62,678 bases of DNA from Nitrospira sp. SG-bin1 (GTDB taxonomy: Bacteria; Nitrospirota; Nitrospiria; Nitrospirales; Nitrospiraceae). The notes under the pieces were generated by a model. That model searched no databases. It saw only the letters and a list, made by a program, of their open reading frames with translations, and was not told the origin of the DNA. The stretch is from contig LVWS01000037.1 in assembly GCA_002083365.1 (NCBI GenBank), positions 1 to 62,678 on the forward strand, read 5' to 3'. The translations under genes and the position numbers were made by a program. Of this stretch, positions 1-7,487 are shown piece after piece (position 1 is the stretch's first letter; the number at the start of each line of letters is the position of its first letter).

Positions 1-47
1 TCGTGTAAACATGAATTAATCAGACGTTCCTTAATAGATATGATGAT

Positions 48-506
48 ATGTTCATCCATATGCGGGACTTGATGCAGCAAGATTTGGGACCTGATGACAG
101 CGTTGTGTTCGTGGACGATTTTGCTGGAACGGGAGATCAGGTATGTGGCAGTTGGTCGGAAGAAGTTACCGAGCTTCTTCCTGGTGGTCCAAAGACCTAC
201 CTTGTACTTGTCGGCGCAAGTGCTAGTGCTCGCCAGGCAATTTCCAAGGCGACAGGTTTGACGGTAGCCGCATCATTTGAGTTAGACGATTCCGATGGGG
301 TCTTCAATGATGCTTGTACGCATTTTGATGAATGTGAAAAGCAGACTCTATTAGAGTATTGCAAAAAGGCAGATAAACATTCACCTAAAGGATATGGAAA
401 CTGTGGATTCGTGGTGGTATTTGCGCATCGGTGTCCAAACGATTCAATTCCAATTCTTCACTGCGATCATGCTAAGTGGAGAGGACTTTTTAGGAGATAT
501 CACTAG
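48..506 (+). CDS. Phosphoribosyltransferase-like protein, C-terminal part (probably 5'-truncated)
   Basis: The protein carries a PRPP-binding-type loop (VVFVDDFAGTGDQ, residues 19-31) and ends with FAHRCPNDSIPILHC followed by a basic WRGLFRRYH tail. This arrangement is typical of the large PRTase-like proteins often found in accessory or defence-linked regions. The reading frame is closed by a TGA at 12-14, only 11 codons before the first ATG, and no Shine-Dalgarno sequence precedes that ATG. About half of the usual N-terminal domain is therefore missing. I infer a decayed remnant rather than a working gene, although the window edge prevents a check of upstream sequence. Its substrate is unknown. 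Confidence 0.5.
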   Translation: MFIHMRDLMQQDLGPDDSVVFVDDFAGTGDQVCGSWSEEVTELLPGGPKTYLVLVGASASARQAISKATGLTVAASFELDDSDGVFNDACTHFDECEKQTLLEYCKKADKHSPKGYGNCGFVVVFAHRCPNDSIPILHCDHAKWRGLFRRYH

Positions 507-610
507 AGACTAAAGGATTGTTGCCACGCAGGCATCGTTTGGCTTCATCTACAGGCTGGCCAAAATGGCGACATTCTCACCCTCCCAACCCCGGCGCGCC
601 ATGACGCGCC

Positions 611-785
611 GTTCCGCGGACGAGGCCGCAGTGAGCGAAGGGCTAGGAGGTACATACCAAGCTTTGCTTGAACCTCTCGCCCCGATCATATGCGAGCGGA
701 TAGGTATCTTGCCTTCGACCTTCTGTACGTTGAGCCTCTGAGCGACGCGAGAACAAAGCTGGCGGACTTTTTCACCAGACTGCTA
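611..785. repeat. Dispersed intergenic repeat, copy A
   Basis: This ~175-bp stretch aligns over its whole length with 2180-2349. The identical core includes AGGAGGTACATACCAAGCTT, the block CGATCATATGCGAGCGGATA with the bases just after it, and the end GACTTTTTCA..CTGCTA. The last three bases (783-785, CTA) are the complement of the TAG stop codon of the uracil-DNA glycosylase gene, so the element starts exactly at a gene's 3' end. It codes for nothing recognisable. Confidence 0.8.
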
Positions 786-1439
786 GCCGAACAGATCCAT
801 CTGTGCCGGTTGTGGTGATTCAATATTCAACACTGGTGCGGCGGGGGCAGGGGCTGCACTGGTCGGCTCGGCCGGTGTGGAGTGGCGGTCGAGAAAGTCT
901 TTCAGTTTCTTGAAATCCTCTTTCAGCGTGGGAAGGAGGTTACCTTGATGCAGGGCGGCGGCGGGGTGCAGCAGCGGAAAGATGACGAAGTCCTTCATGT
1001 AGAAGGCTTGTGCCTTCACTTTGGTGATGCCGACCTTGCGTTCCAGAAGCGTCTGAGTGGCCCAGTTTCCCAGGGTGCAGACTAGCTTTGGCCGAATCAA
1101 CTGGATCTGCTGCATCAGGAACGGCTTGCAGGTTTCCACTTCGTCTGGTTCTGGGTCACGGTTGTTTGGGGGCCGGCACTTGATGACGTTTGCAATATAG
1201 ATGTGATCGCGCGAGAGGCCGGCTGAAGCCAGCAGGTCGTTCAAGAGTTTCCCCGCCGCTCCGACGAACGGCTCGCCCTTCTGATCTTCATTGAAACCTG
1301 GCGCTTCTCCCACAAACATGATACTGGCGTGAGGGTTCCCCACGCCGAAGACGACCTGACTGCGGCCCAGCTTGGCCAGCTTGCAGCGGTCGCAGTTCAC
1401 CAGGGATTGGGCGAGGTCTTGGAGCGGAGTGAGCGTCAT
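783..1439 (-). CDS. Uracil-DNA glycosylase, family 4 (Fe-S type)
   Basis: Removes uracil from DNA as the first step of base-excision repair. The 218-aa protein has the family-4 features: an N-terminal CDRC pair (residues 16-19) and later cysteines (CRPPNN..ETC) that would bind a 4Fe-4S cluster, the catalytic-loop motif GEAPGFNEDQKGEPFVG, and the uracil-site motif LLHPAA near residue 160. The C-terminus is a proline/alanine-rich tail. I chose the ATG at 1439 because it sits 15 residues before the first cysteine, as in relatives; an ATG at 1499 would add 20 residues with no family match. It is divergent from the secreted protein at 1537. Confidence 0.88.
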   Translation of the reverse strand: MTLTPLQDLAQSLVNCDRCKLAKLGRSQVVFGVGNPHASIMFVGEAPGFNEDQKGEPFVGAAGKLLNDLLASAGLSRDHIYIANVIKCRPPNNRDPEPDEVETCKPFLMQQIQLIRPKLVCTLGNWATQTLLERKVGITKVKAQAFYMKDFVIFPLLHPAAALHQGNLLPTLKEDFKKLKDFLDRHSTPAEPTSAAPAPAAPVLNIESPQPAQMDLFG

Positions 1440-1536
1440 GAGTCGTGAGGGTGAAAAAATTGGTGGCAGTATCTTAAAAACGGACAGCCGGGATGTCAAC
1501 CGAGATCATGAGATCAAAGGACGAGGAGTGGCAGCG

Positions 1537-2157
1537 ATGAAATTCACGAAAATAACAAGCATGTTGTTGACGATGGTGCCGGCGCTGGCCGCCGCGGCTT
1601 CCGTGGAACTGGCGGCCTTCGCCGATAAGCCATTCTGTGAACGAGTGGCGGCATTGTTCGGAGAACAGTTGGCCCTGGATGAGAAGGTCTCACGACCGGT
1701 GCGGTGGGAGCCGGTTGTATTGCATGGGCAGGGGCCCCCAACGCGGCGCTGCTCGAACCTCGACAAGACGTTCCTGGACTTGGACAACGACGGACGGCAA
1801 GATCTCGTGGTGAAGACGACCTTTTGCATGAAGACCGCACCGAGCGACAGTTTCTATGTGTTTCCCGCCGACAGCACCGTGCTGGAACAAGCCACCTGGC
1901 AAGACTTGAGTCCGCTGTTGGCGACCGCCAGTAAGTTTGAACGAACCGGCGGAACCTATCCACTGAACGCGCTCAGGATCGACAAGGTCTCCACCGTTCC
2001 CGTGCTGAGGACATCCTTTTCTCTTCAGCCCTTCATGCTTGATGATCAAGCCTATATTGGGCTGACGGATACCAGACGGGAGTGGATGGTCATTGCAAAA
2101 TACCGGGGCGGCGAACGATTCGAGGATCTGTGTTACCTACGTACGCGTACGCCTTAG
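1537..2157 (+). CDS. Secreted protein with FG-GAP-like acidic motif, unknown function
   Basis: A 206-aa protein of unknown function. The N-terminus is a signal peptide (basic MKFTK, hydrophobic stretch to about residue 20, AAA cleavage region). A DLDNDGRQDLVVK segment near residue 85 resembles the calcium-binding loop of FG-GAP or EF-hand repeats, and scattered cysteines suggest disulphides. The start at 1537 is preceded by AGGAG at about 8 nt; a longer frame from 1372 lacks this and would bury the signal peptide. The gene is divergent from the uracil-DNA glycosylase, and repeat copy B follows directly. Confidence 0.7.
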   Translation: MKFTKITSMLLTMVPALAAAASVELAAFADKPFCERVAALFGEQLALDEKVSRPVRWEPVVLHGQGPPTRRCSNLDKTFLDLDNDGRQDLVVKTTFCMKTAPSDSFYVFPADSTVLEQATWQDLSPLLATASKFERTGGTYPLNALRIDKVSTVPVLRTSFSLQPFMLDDQAYIGLTDTRREWMVIAKYRGGERFEDLCYLRTRTP

Positions 2158-2179
2158 TTGGCAGACGTTCAAAAAGACC

Positions 2180-2349
2180 GTTCAGCGCGGCCGCAGCGAG
2201 CGAAAGGCCGAGGAGGTACATACCAAGCTTTGCTTGAACCGCGCCTCGATCATATGCGAGCGGATAGGTATCTTGCCTTCGACTTTCGGTACGTTGAGGC
2301 CTTGAGTAATGCAAGAACAACGCTGGCGTACTTTTTCAACGTTCTGCTA
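2180..2349. repeat. Dispersed intergenic repeat, copy B
   Basis: Second copy of the element at 611-785, in the same orientation. By eye about four bases in five are identical, with the middle AGGAGGTACATACCAAGCTT block perfectly kept. Like copy A it finishes in CTGCTA, whose CTA (2347-2349) is the complement of the TAG stop codon of the minus-strand gene next to it. Confidence 0.8.
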
Positions 2350-2652
2350 CTCGACTCGATACCCTTTTGCCGCAAGACAGGTATCCCGCATCGCGTTGAT
2401 CGTGGAAAGGCCATGCAGGGCACGGGTATGGTCGGCCAGAGTCCGTGGGCCGGAACCCAATGAAAAGGGGAAGTTCTGGCTGTAAAAGTGCCGGTCGTTC
2501 GCCACTCTCGCCTTGAATTCACACTCCCGATAGTCTCGTTCCACCTCATAGCGGCTGAATCCAACAGGGTGGCCTCCGCGCTCATAAGGACTGGTGGCAC
2601 AGCCCTACACGATCAGTGAAAGGAAAGCGGAGATGTGAGCCTGCGGAGTCAT
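2347..2652 (-). pseudogene. Small lipoprotein gene interrupted by one amber codon
   Basis: Read from the ATG at 2652 the frame gives MTPQAHISAFLSLIV, then TAG (2605-2607), then GCATSPYERGGHPVGFSR and about 65 further residues to a normal stop. Hydrophobic core plus GC is a lipoprotein signal, and the stop sits at the -2 lipobox position, where Ala or Ser is usual; TCG to TAG would be a single change. The downstream part (EVERDYRECEFKA...) looks well preserved. I read it as a recent nonsense pseudogene. Readthrough or a sequencing error are alternatives. No clear ribosome binding site is visible. Confidence 0.6.
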
Positions 2653-2683
2653 GGGACACAGGTATCATCGGCACAGTCCCGCG

Positions 2684-4021
2684 TCAAGCTCCAGAGTCCG
2701 TGACGATGTCGGCACAGCGACGGGCACTGACGAGCGTGCTCTCCAGATTGGCAGGCCATCCGGTGTCCGTCCACGCCCCGGTGACGAGCATATTTTGGAT
2801 GGGGCTCTGTTGAATCGGCCGAAGCCGAGCAGCACCCGGTGCGAGCACCAGTGCTGCTTGGTGCTCACGAATGACTGAGTGAACGATCACCTCTTCCCTG
2901 GCCGTTCCGGAGAAGAGCCGGCAGATTTCGGTTTGCGCCATATCGATCAGCTGTTCATCGGTTAACTTGGCATGCTGGTCAGCGAGGGTAGAGAGCCGAT
3001 ATCCGATCTCGCCGGCATCGCCCGATGCACTGGTGAGCTGGTGGAACGGTCGGCCTGGAAGGAGGAGGAGGCGCGGCTGCGGTATGGGAGATGAACAGCT
3101 CAATTGAATGACAACTCCGCTCACATTGCGAAGTTCAGTCAACTGTGCGAAGTAGGCGTAATGTGTCAGCAGCCGTTCCGGCAGCAGCTGCAGGAGGTTC
3201 TCATAGGAAAGTGCAACGATGTACCGGTCGGCCCGCAGTCTGGTCTCGTCGTGAAGTCGGACTTCGCTCACGCCGGTCTGTCCAAACCGAAGGGTAGGAC
3301 GATGGCTCAGCGAGATGATTTTCACCTGATTCTGTTGGAGCGCTTGTTTCATGGGCTCGATGAATCGGTGACCGACGGAGCCGGTCAAGCCTGTGAGTTT
3401 CGCGTCCGACGCCTCACGCAGAAACACGGTTGAAAGCAGATGGACGAACATTGCAGCGGAGAGACGGGCCAGCAAGTTGCCGGCCAACCATTGAGCGAGT
3501 GGATCCCAAATCCGTTCTCGGGCTTCGGCACTTTGTCCGGTTGACGTGAGCCATTCTTCCGCAGTCCGATTTTCTAGATCCGCCGGGAGGGTTTGGGCCT
3601 CTTCCCAAATTTGTTCGACATGGGAGAACAGTCTCCACCGGTCCTGCCAGGAAAGGCCTTGGAAGCTGAAGAGGCTCATCATCCACTGAAACGCTCCGGG
3701 GAGGCGCGCGGATTGATAGGGGACGATTCGTCCATCGGGCAATCGAAATTCCAGGGGAATCGTGCGGTCGGCTGGCAGAGGCCGGTCTCGATCAAGTGCA
3801 CGAAGGACTCGGATCGTCTCCCGGTGGCAACCGAGCACAATCGGCCCGGGATCGGATGCCCCCGTTCCGAAGCCATCGAGCCACTCAGGATAATCCAACA
3901 GGGTAATGTGGTCGCCCTGCTGGTGTAGGTGGTACGCGGTCGTCAAGCCGGCGAGTCCGGCTCCAAGAATGAGAACGGTACGTGGGGGGTGAGCCGTCAC
4001 GAGAATCGGGAGCGGAGCCAA
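2684..4021 (-). CDS. hpnE: Hydroxysqualene dehydroxylase (squalene-associated FAD-dependent desaturase)
   Basis: Last step in making squalene from two farnesyl diphosphates by the HpnCDE route, supplying hopanoid synthesis. The 445-aa protein opens with an FAD/NAD-binding Rossmann motif (VLILGAGLAGLTTAYHL, about residues 15-31) and ends with the amine-oxidase-type FAD motif NMLVTGAWTDTGWPANLE, which often includes ESA/ESAV in relatives (here ESTLVSA). It overlaps the end of hpnD by 25 bp, so the two are translationally coupled. No hpnC is seen nearby, so that gene must lie elsewhere. Confidence 0.88.
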   Translation of the reverse strand: MAPLPILVTAHPPRTVLILGAGLAGLTTAYHLHQQGDHITLLDYPEWLDGFGTGASDPGPIVLGCHRETIRVLRALDRDRPLPADRTIPLEFRLPDGRIVPYQSARLPGAFQWMMSLFSFQGLSWQDRWRLFSHVEQIWEEAQTLPADLENRTAEEWLTSTGQSAEARERIWDPLAQWLAGNLLARLSAAMFVHLLSTVFLREASDAKLTGLTGSVGHRFIEPMKQALQQNQVKIISLSHRPTLRFGQTGVSEVRLHDETRLRADRYIVALSYENLLQLLPERLLTHYAYFAQLTELRNVSGVVIQLSCSSPIPQPRLLLLPGRPFHQLTSASGDAGEIGYRLSTLADQHAKLTDEQLIDMAQTEICRLFSGTAREEVIVHSVIREHQAALVLAPGAARLRPIQQSPIQNMLVTGAWTDTGWPANLESTLVSARRCADIVTDSGA

Positions 4022-4857
4022 ATTCGTAAGGCGATCATAACCCGTTGGGTAGTCGTCAGGGTGATACGGGACCCGAAGACTTGATAGTCGGACCGTTCGA
4101 TCCGTTCCAGGATCCGACTGTAGATGCCGCGCATGATCTCGGCCACCGTCAGTGCACGACGCTCCTGAGGCGGCAGTTCCTTGAGAGCCGCATCGGCTTT
4201 TTTGTAGTAGTGGTGCGCTCGTGATGCCTCGTACTCCATCAATGCTCGGAATTCAGCGGAATAGCTCCGGTTGAGCATGGCTTTTTCGGGATAGTTCCAT
4301 TTTTGCATATCATCCAACGGCAGATAGATTCGACGTTCGGCGGCATCCGTTCCCACGTCGCGCAGGATATTCGTCAATTGGAAGGCCATGCCGAGGGCCA
4401 CCGCATAGTCCTGCGCGCGCGGCGACGTGACGCCGAACACATGCAAGCAGATGAGCCCCACGACGGAGGCGACACGATAGCAATAGAGCGACAGCTCATC
4501 GAACGTGATGTACCGATTGTTGAACAGATCCATCTCGACGCCCTTGATCAATTCTTCAAAGTACGCCTTGGGAATGCCCAAGGTCTTCACATGGTGAGCG
4601 AGACTCACCATGATGGGCGTCGTGGGAGTGCCGGAATACACCGCATCGAGCTCCTCGCGCCAACGGTGCAATTCGTTTTTGGGGTTGCTTCCCGCCACCG
4701 GTTCGTCGACGGCACTGTCGACGGCTTTACAGAAGGCATAGATCGAGTACATGGCGTCGCGCTTGGCTTTGGGAAGGAACAGGAAGGAATAGTAAAAGTT
4801 GCTGCCGCTTTTCTTCGTGTACGCCGTGCAATAGGCTTGAGCCTCAGAGACCGTCAT
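3997..4857 (-). CDS. hpnD: Presqualene diphosphate synthase (squalene/phytoene synthase family)
   Basis: Condenses two farnesyl diphosphates to presqualene diphosphate. The 286-aa protein has NFYYSFLFLPKAKRDAMY near the N-terminus, the first Asp-rich motif DSAVDE, and the second motif in QLTNILRDVGTDAAERRIYLP. The length fits the family. I start it at the ATG at 4857, which overlaps the previous gene's stop by 4 bp (ATGA); a longer frame to 5052 has a non-family N-terminus. HpnC is the closest alternative, but the sequence and the hpnE neighbour favour HpnD. Confidence 0.88.
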   Translation of the reverse strand: MTVSEAQAYCTAYTKKSGSNFYYSFLFLPKAKRDAMYSIYAFCKAVDSAVDEPVAGSNPKNELHRWREELDAVYSGTPTTPIMVSLAHHVKTLGIPKAYFEELIKGVEMDLFNNRYITFDELSLYCYRVASVVGLICLHVFGVTSPRAQDYAVALGMAFQLTNILRDVGTDAAERRIYLPLDDMQKWNYPEKAMLNRSYSAEFRALMEYEASRAHHYYKKADAALKELPPQERRALTVAEIMRGIYSRILERIERSDYQVFGSRITLTTTQRVMIALRIWLRSRFS

Positions 4858-5795
4858 GGCGCGCAGCTCGCAGTGAATGTCGTGGCTTGAAGTTTGATCG
4901 CTTTTGCCGGATCCAGCGGCCGATCGGGGCTCGGGTGTAGAATGGCCGCGAGCAACTCCACCCCGTCGACCAGCCGAGGACCGGGACGGCTGAAAAAGGA
5001 CGCTGCATCGACGACGTAGAAATCCGGCCCCTGTCCGTGGGCCAGCCGCCATGCGTCACCGGTGCGTCCGGCGCACCGGAGCTCGTTCAGCGTCCGCTCG
5101 ACGGAATACCCGCAGGGCATTACAAGGATGACGTCCGGCCGAGCGGCTTTCACGGCGTGCCATGTCGTTTCATGCGAGGGAGCGTCCGGAGAACCAAGGA
5201 CATCGCGACCACCCGCCGACTCAACCATTTCGGGAACCCAATGGCCTGCCACATAGAGAGGATCCAGCCATTCAAGGCACACTACGCGCGGGCGCGCGGG
5301 TGCCCTGCCGGTTTCCGAACGTACCTGATCGATCCGACGCCGGAGCTCGTGGGCGAGCGCACGTCCCTTGTTGAGGGCGCCCGCCGCCTCGGCGATGCGC
5401 TCGATATCGTGGATCATGTCGTGTAACGTCGTGGGGCTCAGCGTGAGCACTTCCGGCCGATGGGGAAGTGAGTCGATCGCGCGTGTGAGTTGGTCCGGTG
5501 TGACCGAGCAGACGTGACACAGATCTTGCGTCAGGACAAGGTCCGGACAGGCTCGGGAAAACGCGTCCTCGTTGAGTCGATAGAGCCTCTGTCCCGCCGC
5601 AACCAGTTCTTTGACCTGCCGGTCGATTGCCTCCCCGGAGCCTCCGTCCTTTCCGACCAGGGGTTCGATCATAATGGGAACATGTCGAACCGAGACAGGA
5701 AAGTCGCATTCGTGGCTGATACCGACCAATTGATCAGTGAGGCCCAGCGCGGCGACCACTTCTGTTGCCCCGGGAATGAGTGAGCAGATTCTCAT
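4854..5795 (-). CDS. BtuF-like ABC-transporter solute-binding-fold protein without signal peptide
   Basis: A 313-aa protein of the periplasmic-binding fold used for cobalamin and iron chelates (PF01497-type). Typical features are MRICSLIPGATEVVAALG at the very start, LVGISHECDFP, a LVLTQDLCHVCSV segment, and a second domain with VCLEWLDPLYVAGHWVPEMV. Transporter partners have a signal peptide but here the fold starts at residue 1, so the protein should be cytoplasmic. No ABC permease or ATPase is adjacent. It is 4 bp overlapped with hpnD and 4 nt after the HAD gene. A sensing or B12-handling role is possible but unproven. Confidence 0.75.
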   Translation of the reverse strand: MRICSLIPGATEVVAALGLTDQLVGISHECDFPVSVRHVPIMIEPLVGKDGGSGEAIDRQVKELVAAGQRLYRLNEDAFSRACPDLVLTQDLCHVCSVTPDQLTRAIDSLPHRPEVLTLSPTTLHDMIHDIERIAEAAGALNKGRALAHELRRRIDQVRSETGRAPARPRVVCLEWLDPLYVAGHWVPEMVESAGGRDVLGSPDAPSHETTWHAVKAARPDVILVMPCGYSVERTLNELRCAGRTGDAWRLAHGQGPDFYVVDAASFFSRPGPRLVDGVELLAAILHPSPDRPLDPAKAIKLQATTFTASCAP

Positions 5796-5799
5796 GGTG

Positions 5800-6510
5800 T
5801 TATGTCGGCCACAAGCGGTCGCGCAACTCCTTGAGGCTTGTGGTACTCAAGCTATCGCTGACGGCATCGGCCTCATGGAGGTCTTGCCTGGTATGTGTGT
5901 TGGCGACCGCCAAGACCTTCATGCCGGCTGATCGGGCGGCCCGGATGCCGGGGAGCGAGTCTTCGATGACCAAGCAGGAATCCGGCGAAATCGAAATTGT
6001 GGAAGATTGGCGGTTTAATCCAGCCAGAGCCTGCAGGAACGGTTCGGGATTCGGTTTTCCATGTGTCACATCCTCGGCGCTGATGACGTGTCGAAATGCT
6101 TGTCGGATACCGATTTGCTCCAACACCAATTCGATTTCAACGCGCAGAGCACCCGAGGCGATGGCAATGGGGTACGCAACCGCGGCAGTCTCGACGAATT
6201 CTCTGACCCCTGGAAACACCACCAAGTGATCCTTGATCGAGGACAAATAGGCGGCGGCCTTTTTCGCCATCAATTCTTCGACCAGCGAGGGAGAGATCGG
6301 GCGCCGATGGGCACGGAGTGCCTCCAGGATACATCCACGATCATCGAAGCCGAGATAGTCGGCGTAATACTCTTGTTCGGTCACCACGATCTCGACGCCT
6401 GCCAGCGTCCGGCGGAGACTGTCGAAGTGGAGCGGTTCGGTGTCGGCGATGACACCGTCGAAGTCGAAGATGACGGCGCGCATGGATGTCTGAGGCTCGT
6501 GGTGGCTCAT
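5800..6510 (-). CDS. HAD-family phosphatase / beta-phosphoglucomutase-like
   Basis: A 236-aa HAD hydrolase. Motif I is FDFDGVIADTEPLH (nucleophile Asp and acid/base Asp), motif II is IASGA, motif III is the Lys of GKPNPEPF, and motif IV is LVIEDSLPGI. The helical cap between motifs I and II is the size found in beta-phosphoglucomutase and related sugar-phosphate phosphatases. The substrate cannot be told. The first ATG at 6510 is used, but ATG at 6483 (MRAVIFDFDG) is equally possible. First gene of the operon leading to hpnE; a TATAAT hexamer at 6543-6548 on the minus strand may be its -10. Confidence 0.82.
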   Translation of the reverse strand: MSHHEPQTSMRAVIFDFDGVIADTEPLHFDSLRRTLAGVEIVVTEQEYYADYLGFDDRGCILEALRAHRRPISPSLVEELMAKKAAAYLSSIKDHLVVFPGVREFVETAAVAYPIAIASGALRVEIELVLEQIGIRQAFRHVISAEDVTHGKPNPEPFLQALAGLNRQSSTISISPDSCLVIEDSLPGIRAARSAGMKVLAVANTHTRQDLHEADAVSDSLSTTSLKELRDRLWPT

Positions 6511-6548
6511 GTCTATGGATAATCGGGGCGCGAACGGGCGGCATTATA

Positions 6549-6585
6549 ACACAGAGGGCGGTGATCGTCTCACCGCCCTCTGTGT
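6549..6585 (-). terminator. Rho-independent-type terminator hairpin
   Basis: A perfect 16-bp inverted repeat, arms ACACAGAGGGCGGTGA and TCACCGCCCTCTGTGT, with a 5-nt loop. It lies 27 bp past the stop of the SH3 protein gene and before the HAD operon, both on the minus strand. The following minus-strand bases are GTTATAAT, so the U-tract is poor. Confidence 0.75.
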
Positions 6586-6611
6586 CCGACAAGTATGGTG
6601 CAAGCCGATGA

Positions 6612-7370
6612 TCAGGGTTTCAATTTAAGCTGCTTTTCAGATAACCAACCTTTCGTGCCGTAGTCACTGCGGACGGAATAGACCCACCCATCGGCCTGCA
6701 GATCACCGTCGAGGATGGTGAACGCGGTTCCCGGTGGAATGGCCGGTCCCTGTCTTGTTCCTTCCGCATCCTGAAAGAGGGTCACTTTTGCTCCTGGATT
6801 CGTAGGATCCGCAAGGACGCTGACGCGTTGACCTTCGCTGAACATCGGGGACGGTGACGCAGTGAGGGGCGCAGTCGGTGTTGGTGGCGGAGAAGTCGGT
6901 ATCGGAGCCGAATCTGTCGGCGTCGGTGGGGAGGATGGAGGTACCGTCGTCGGTGCTGCGGCCTGAGGATTCTCGACCGGTGCTGCAGGAGCTGGAGTCG
7001 GCGTAGTGGCTTGAGGCTGAGCGCTCGGCGTAAGAGGAGTCGGTCTCGGGGGCGCAGGTCTTCTGGCGACAGGCGGTTGTGGTTGCGGGGCCGGCGATTC
7101 ACCGAGCAGCGGCCCGACATAGTCCATGATCATCTCAGGCTCCATCGCGACATAGGCGCCTGCTCCGATCACGAGCAACACAAGAACCCACAACAGTGGC
7201 CGCCCACCGGATTTCTTGGGCGGTTTCATGGGGGATGGTGATCGAACCGTGGTGGTCTGTTCCAGCTCCTCTTCCGTGAATTCCAGGTCCGGTTCCGGTT
7301 GACGGGCAAAAAACAGATTCCAATTCAGAGGACTGCCGACGAACGACGGACCCCCGGCTATAGCAGACAT
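6612..7370 (-). CDS. Membrane-anchored SH3-domain protein with Pro/Thr-rich linker
   Basis: A 252-aa protein. Residues 1-55 are acidic and cytoplasmic, residues about 59-75 (LLWVLVLLVIGAGAYVAM) form one membrane helix, then about 100 residues of Pro/Thr/Ala-rich linker lead to a C-terminal bacterial SH3 domain (EGQRVSVLAD..GWVYSVRSDYGTKGWLSEKQL). SH3 domains of this type commonly bind peptidoglycan, so a periplasmic wall-binding role is an inference. The start at 7370 is set by a strong GGAGGGAGGTG at 5 nt. The hairpin at 6549-6585 ends the transcript. Confidence 0.72.
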   Translation of the reverse strand: MSAIAGGPSFVGSPLNWNLFFARQPEPDLEFTEEELEQTTTVRSPSPMKPPKKSGGRPLLWVLVLLVIGAGAYVAMEPEMIMDYVGPLLGESPAPQPQPPVARRPAPPRPTPLTPSAQPQATTPTPAPAAPVENPQAAAPTTVPPSSPPTPTDSAPIPTSPPPTPTAPLTASPSPMFSEGQRVSVLADPTNPGAKVTLFQDAEGTRQGPAIPPGTAFTILDGDLQADGWVYSVRSDYGTKGWLSEKQLKLKP

Positions 7371-7487
7371 GCGCACCTCCCTCCAACGGACAGCATCGCG
7401 GTATCTGAAAAGGTACTTATCACCAAGGCTAGGGCCTGTCAATTTTGTACGAGTTTTCGACGGAGTTTCCTCGGCAAGGAAGGCGAC

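Noticed and set aside
4303..4890. 195-codon plus-strand frame across hpnD
   Set aside because: Antisense of a well-defined squalene synthase-family gene.
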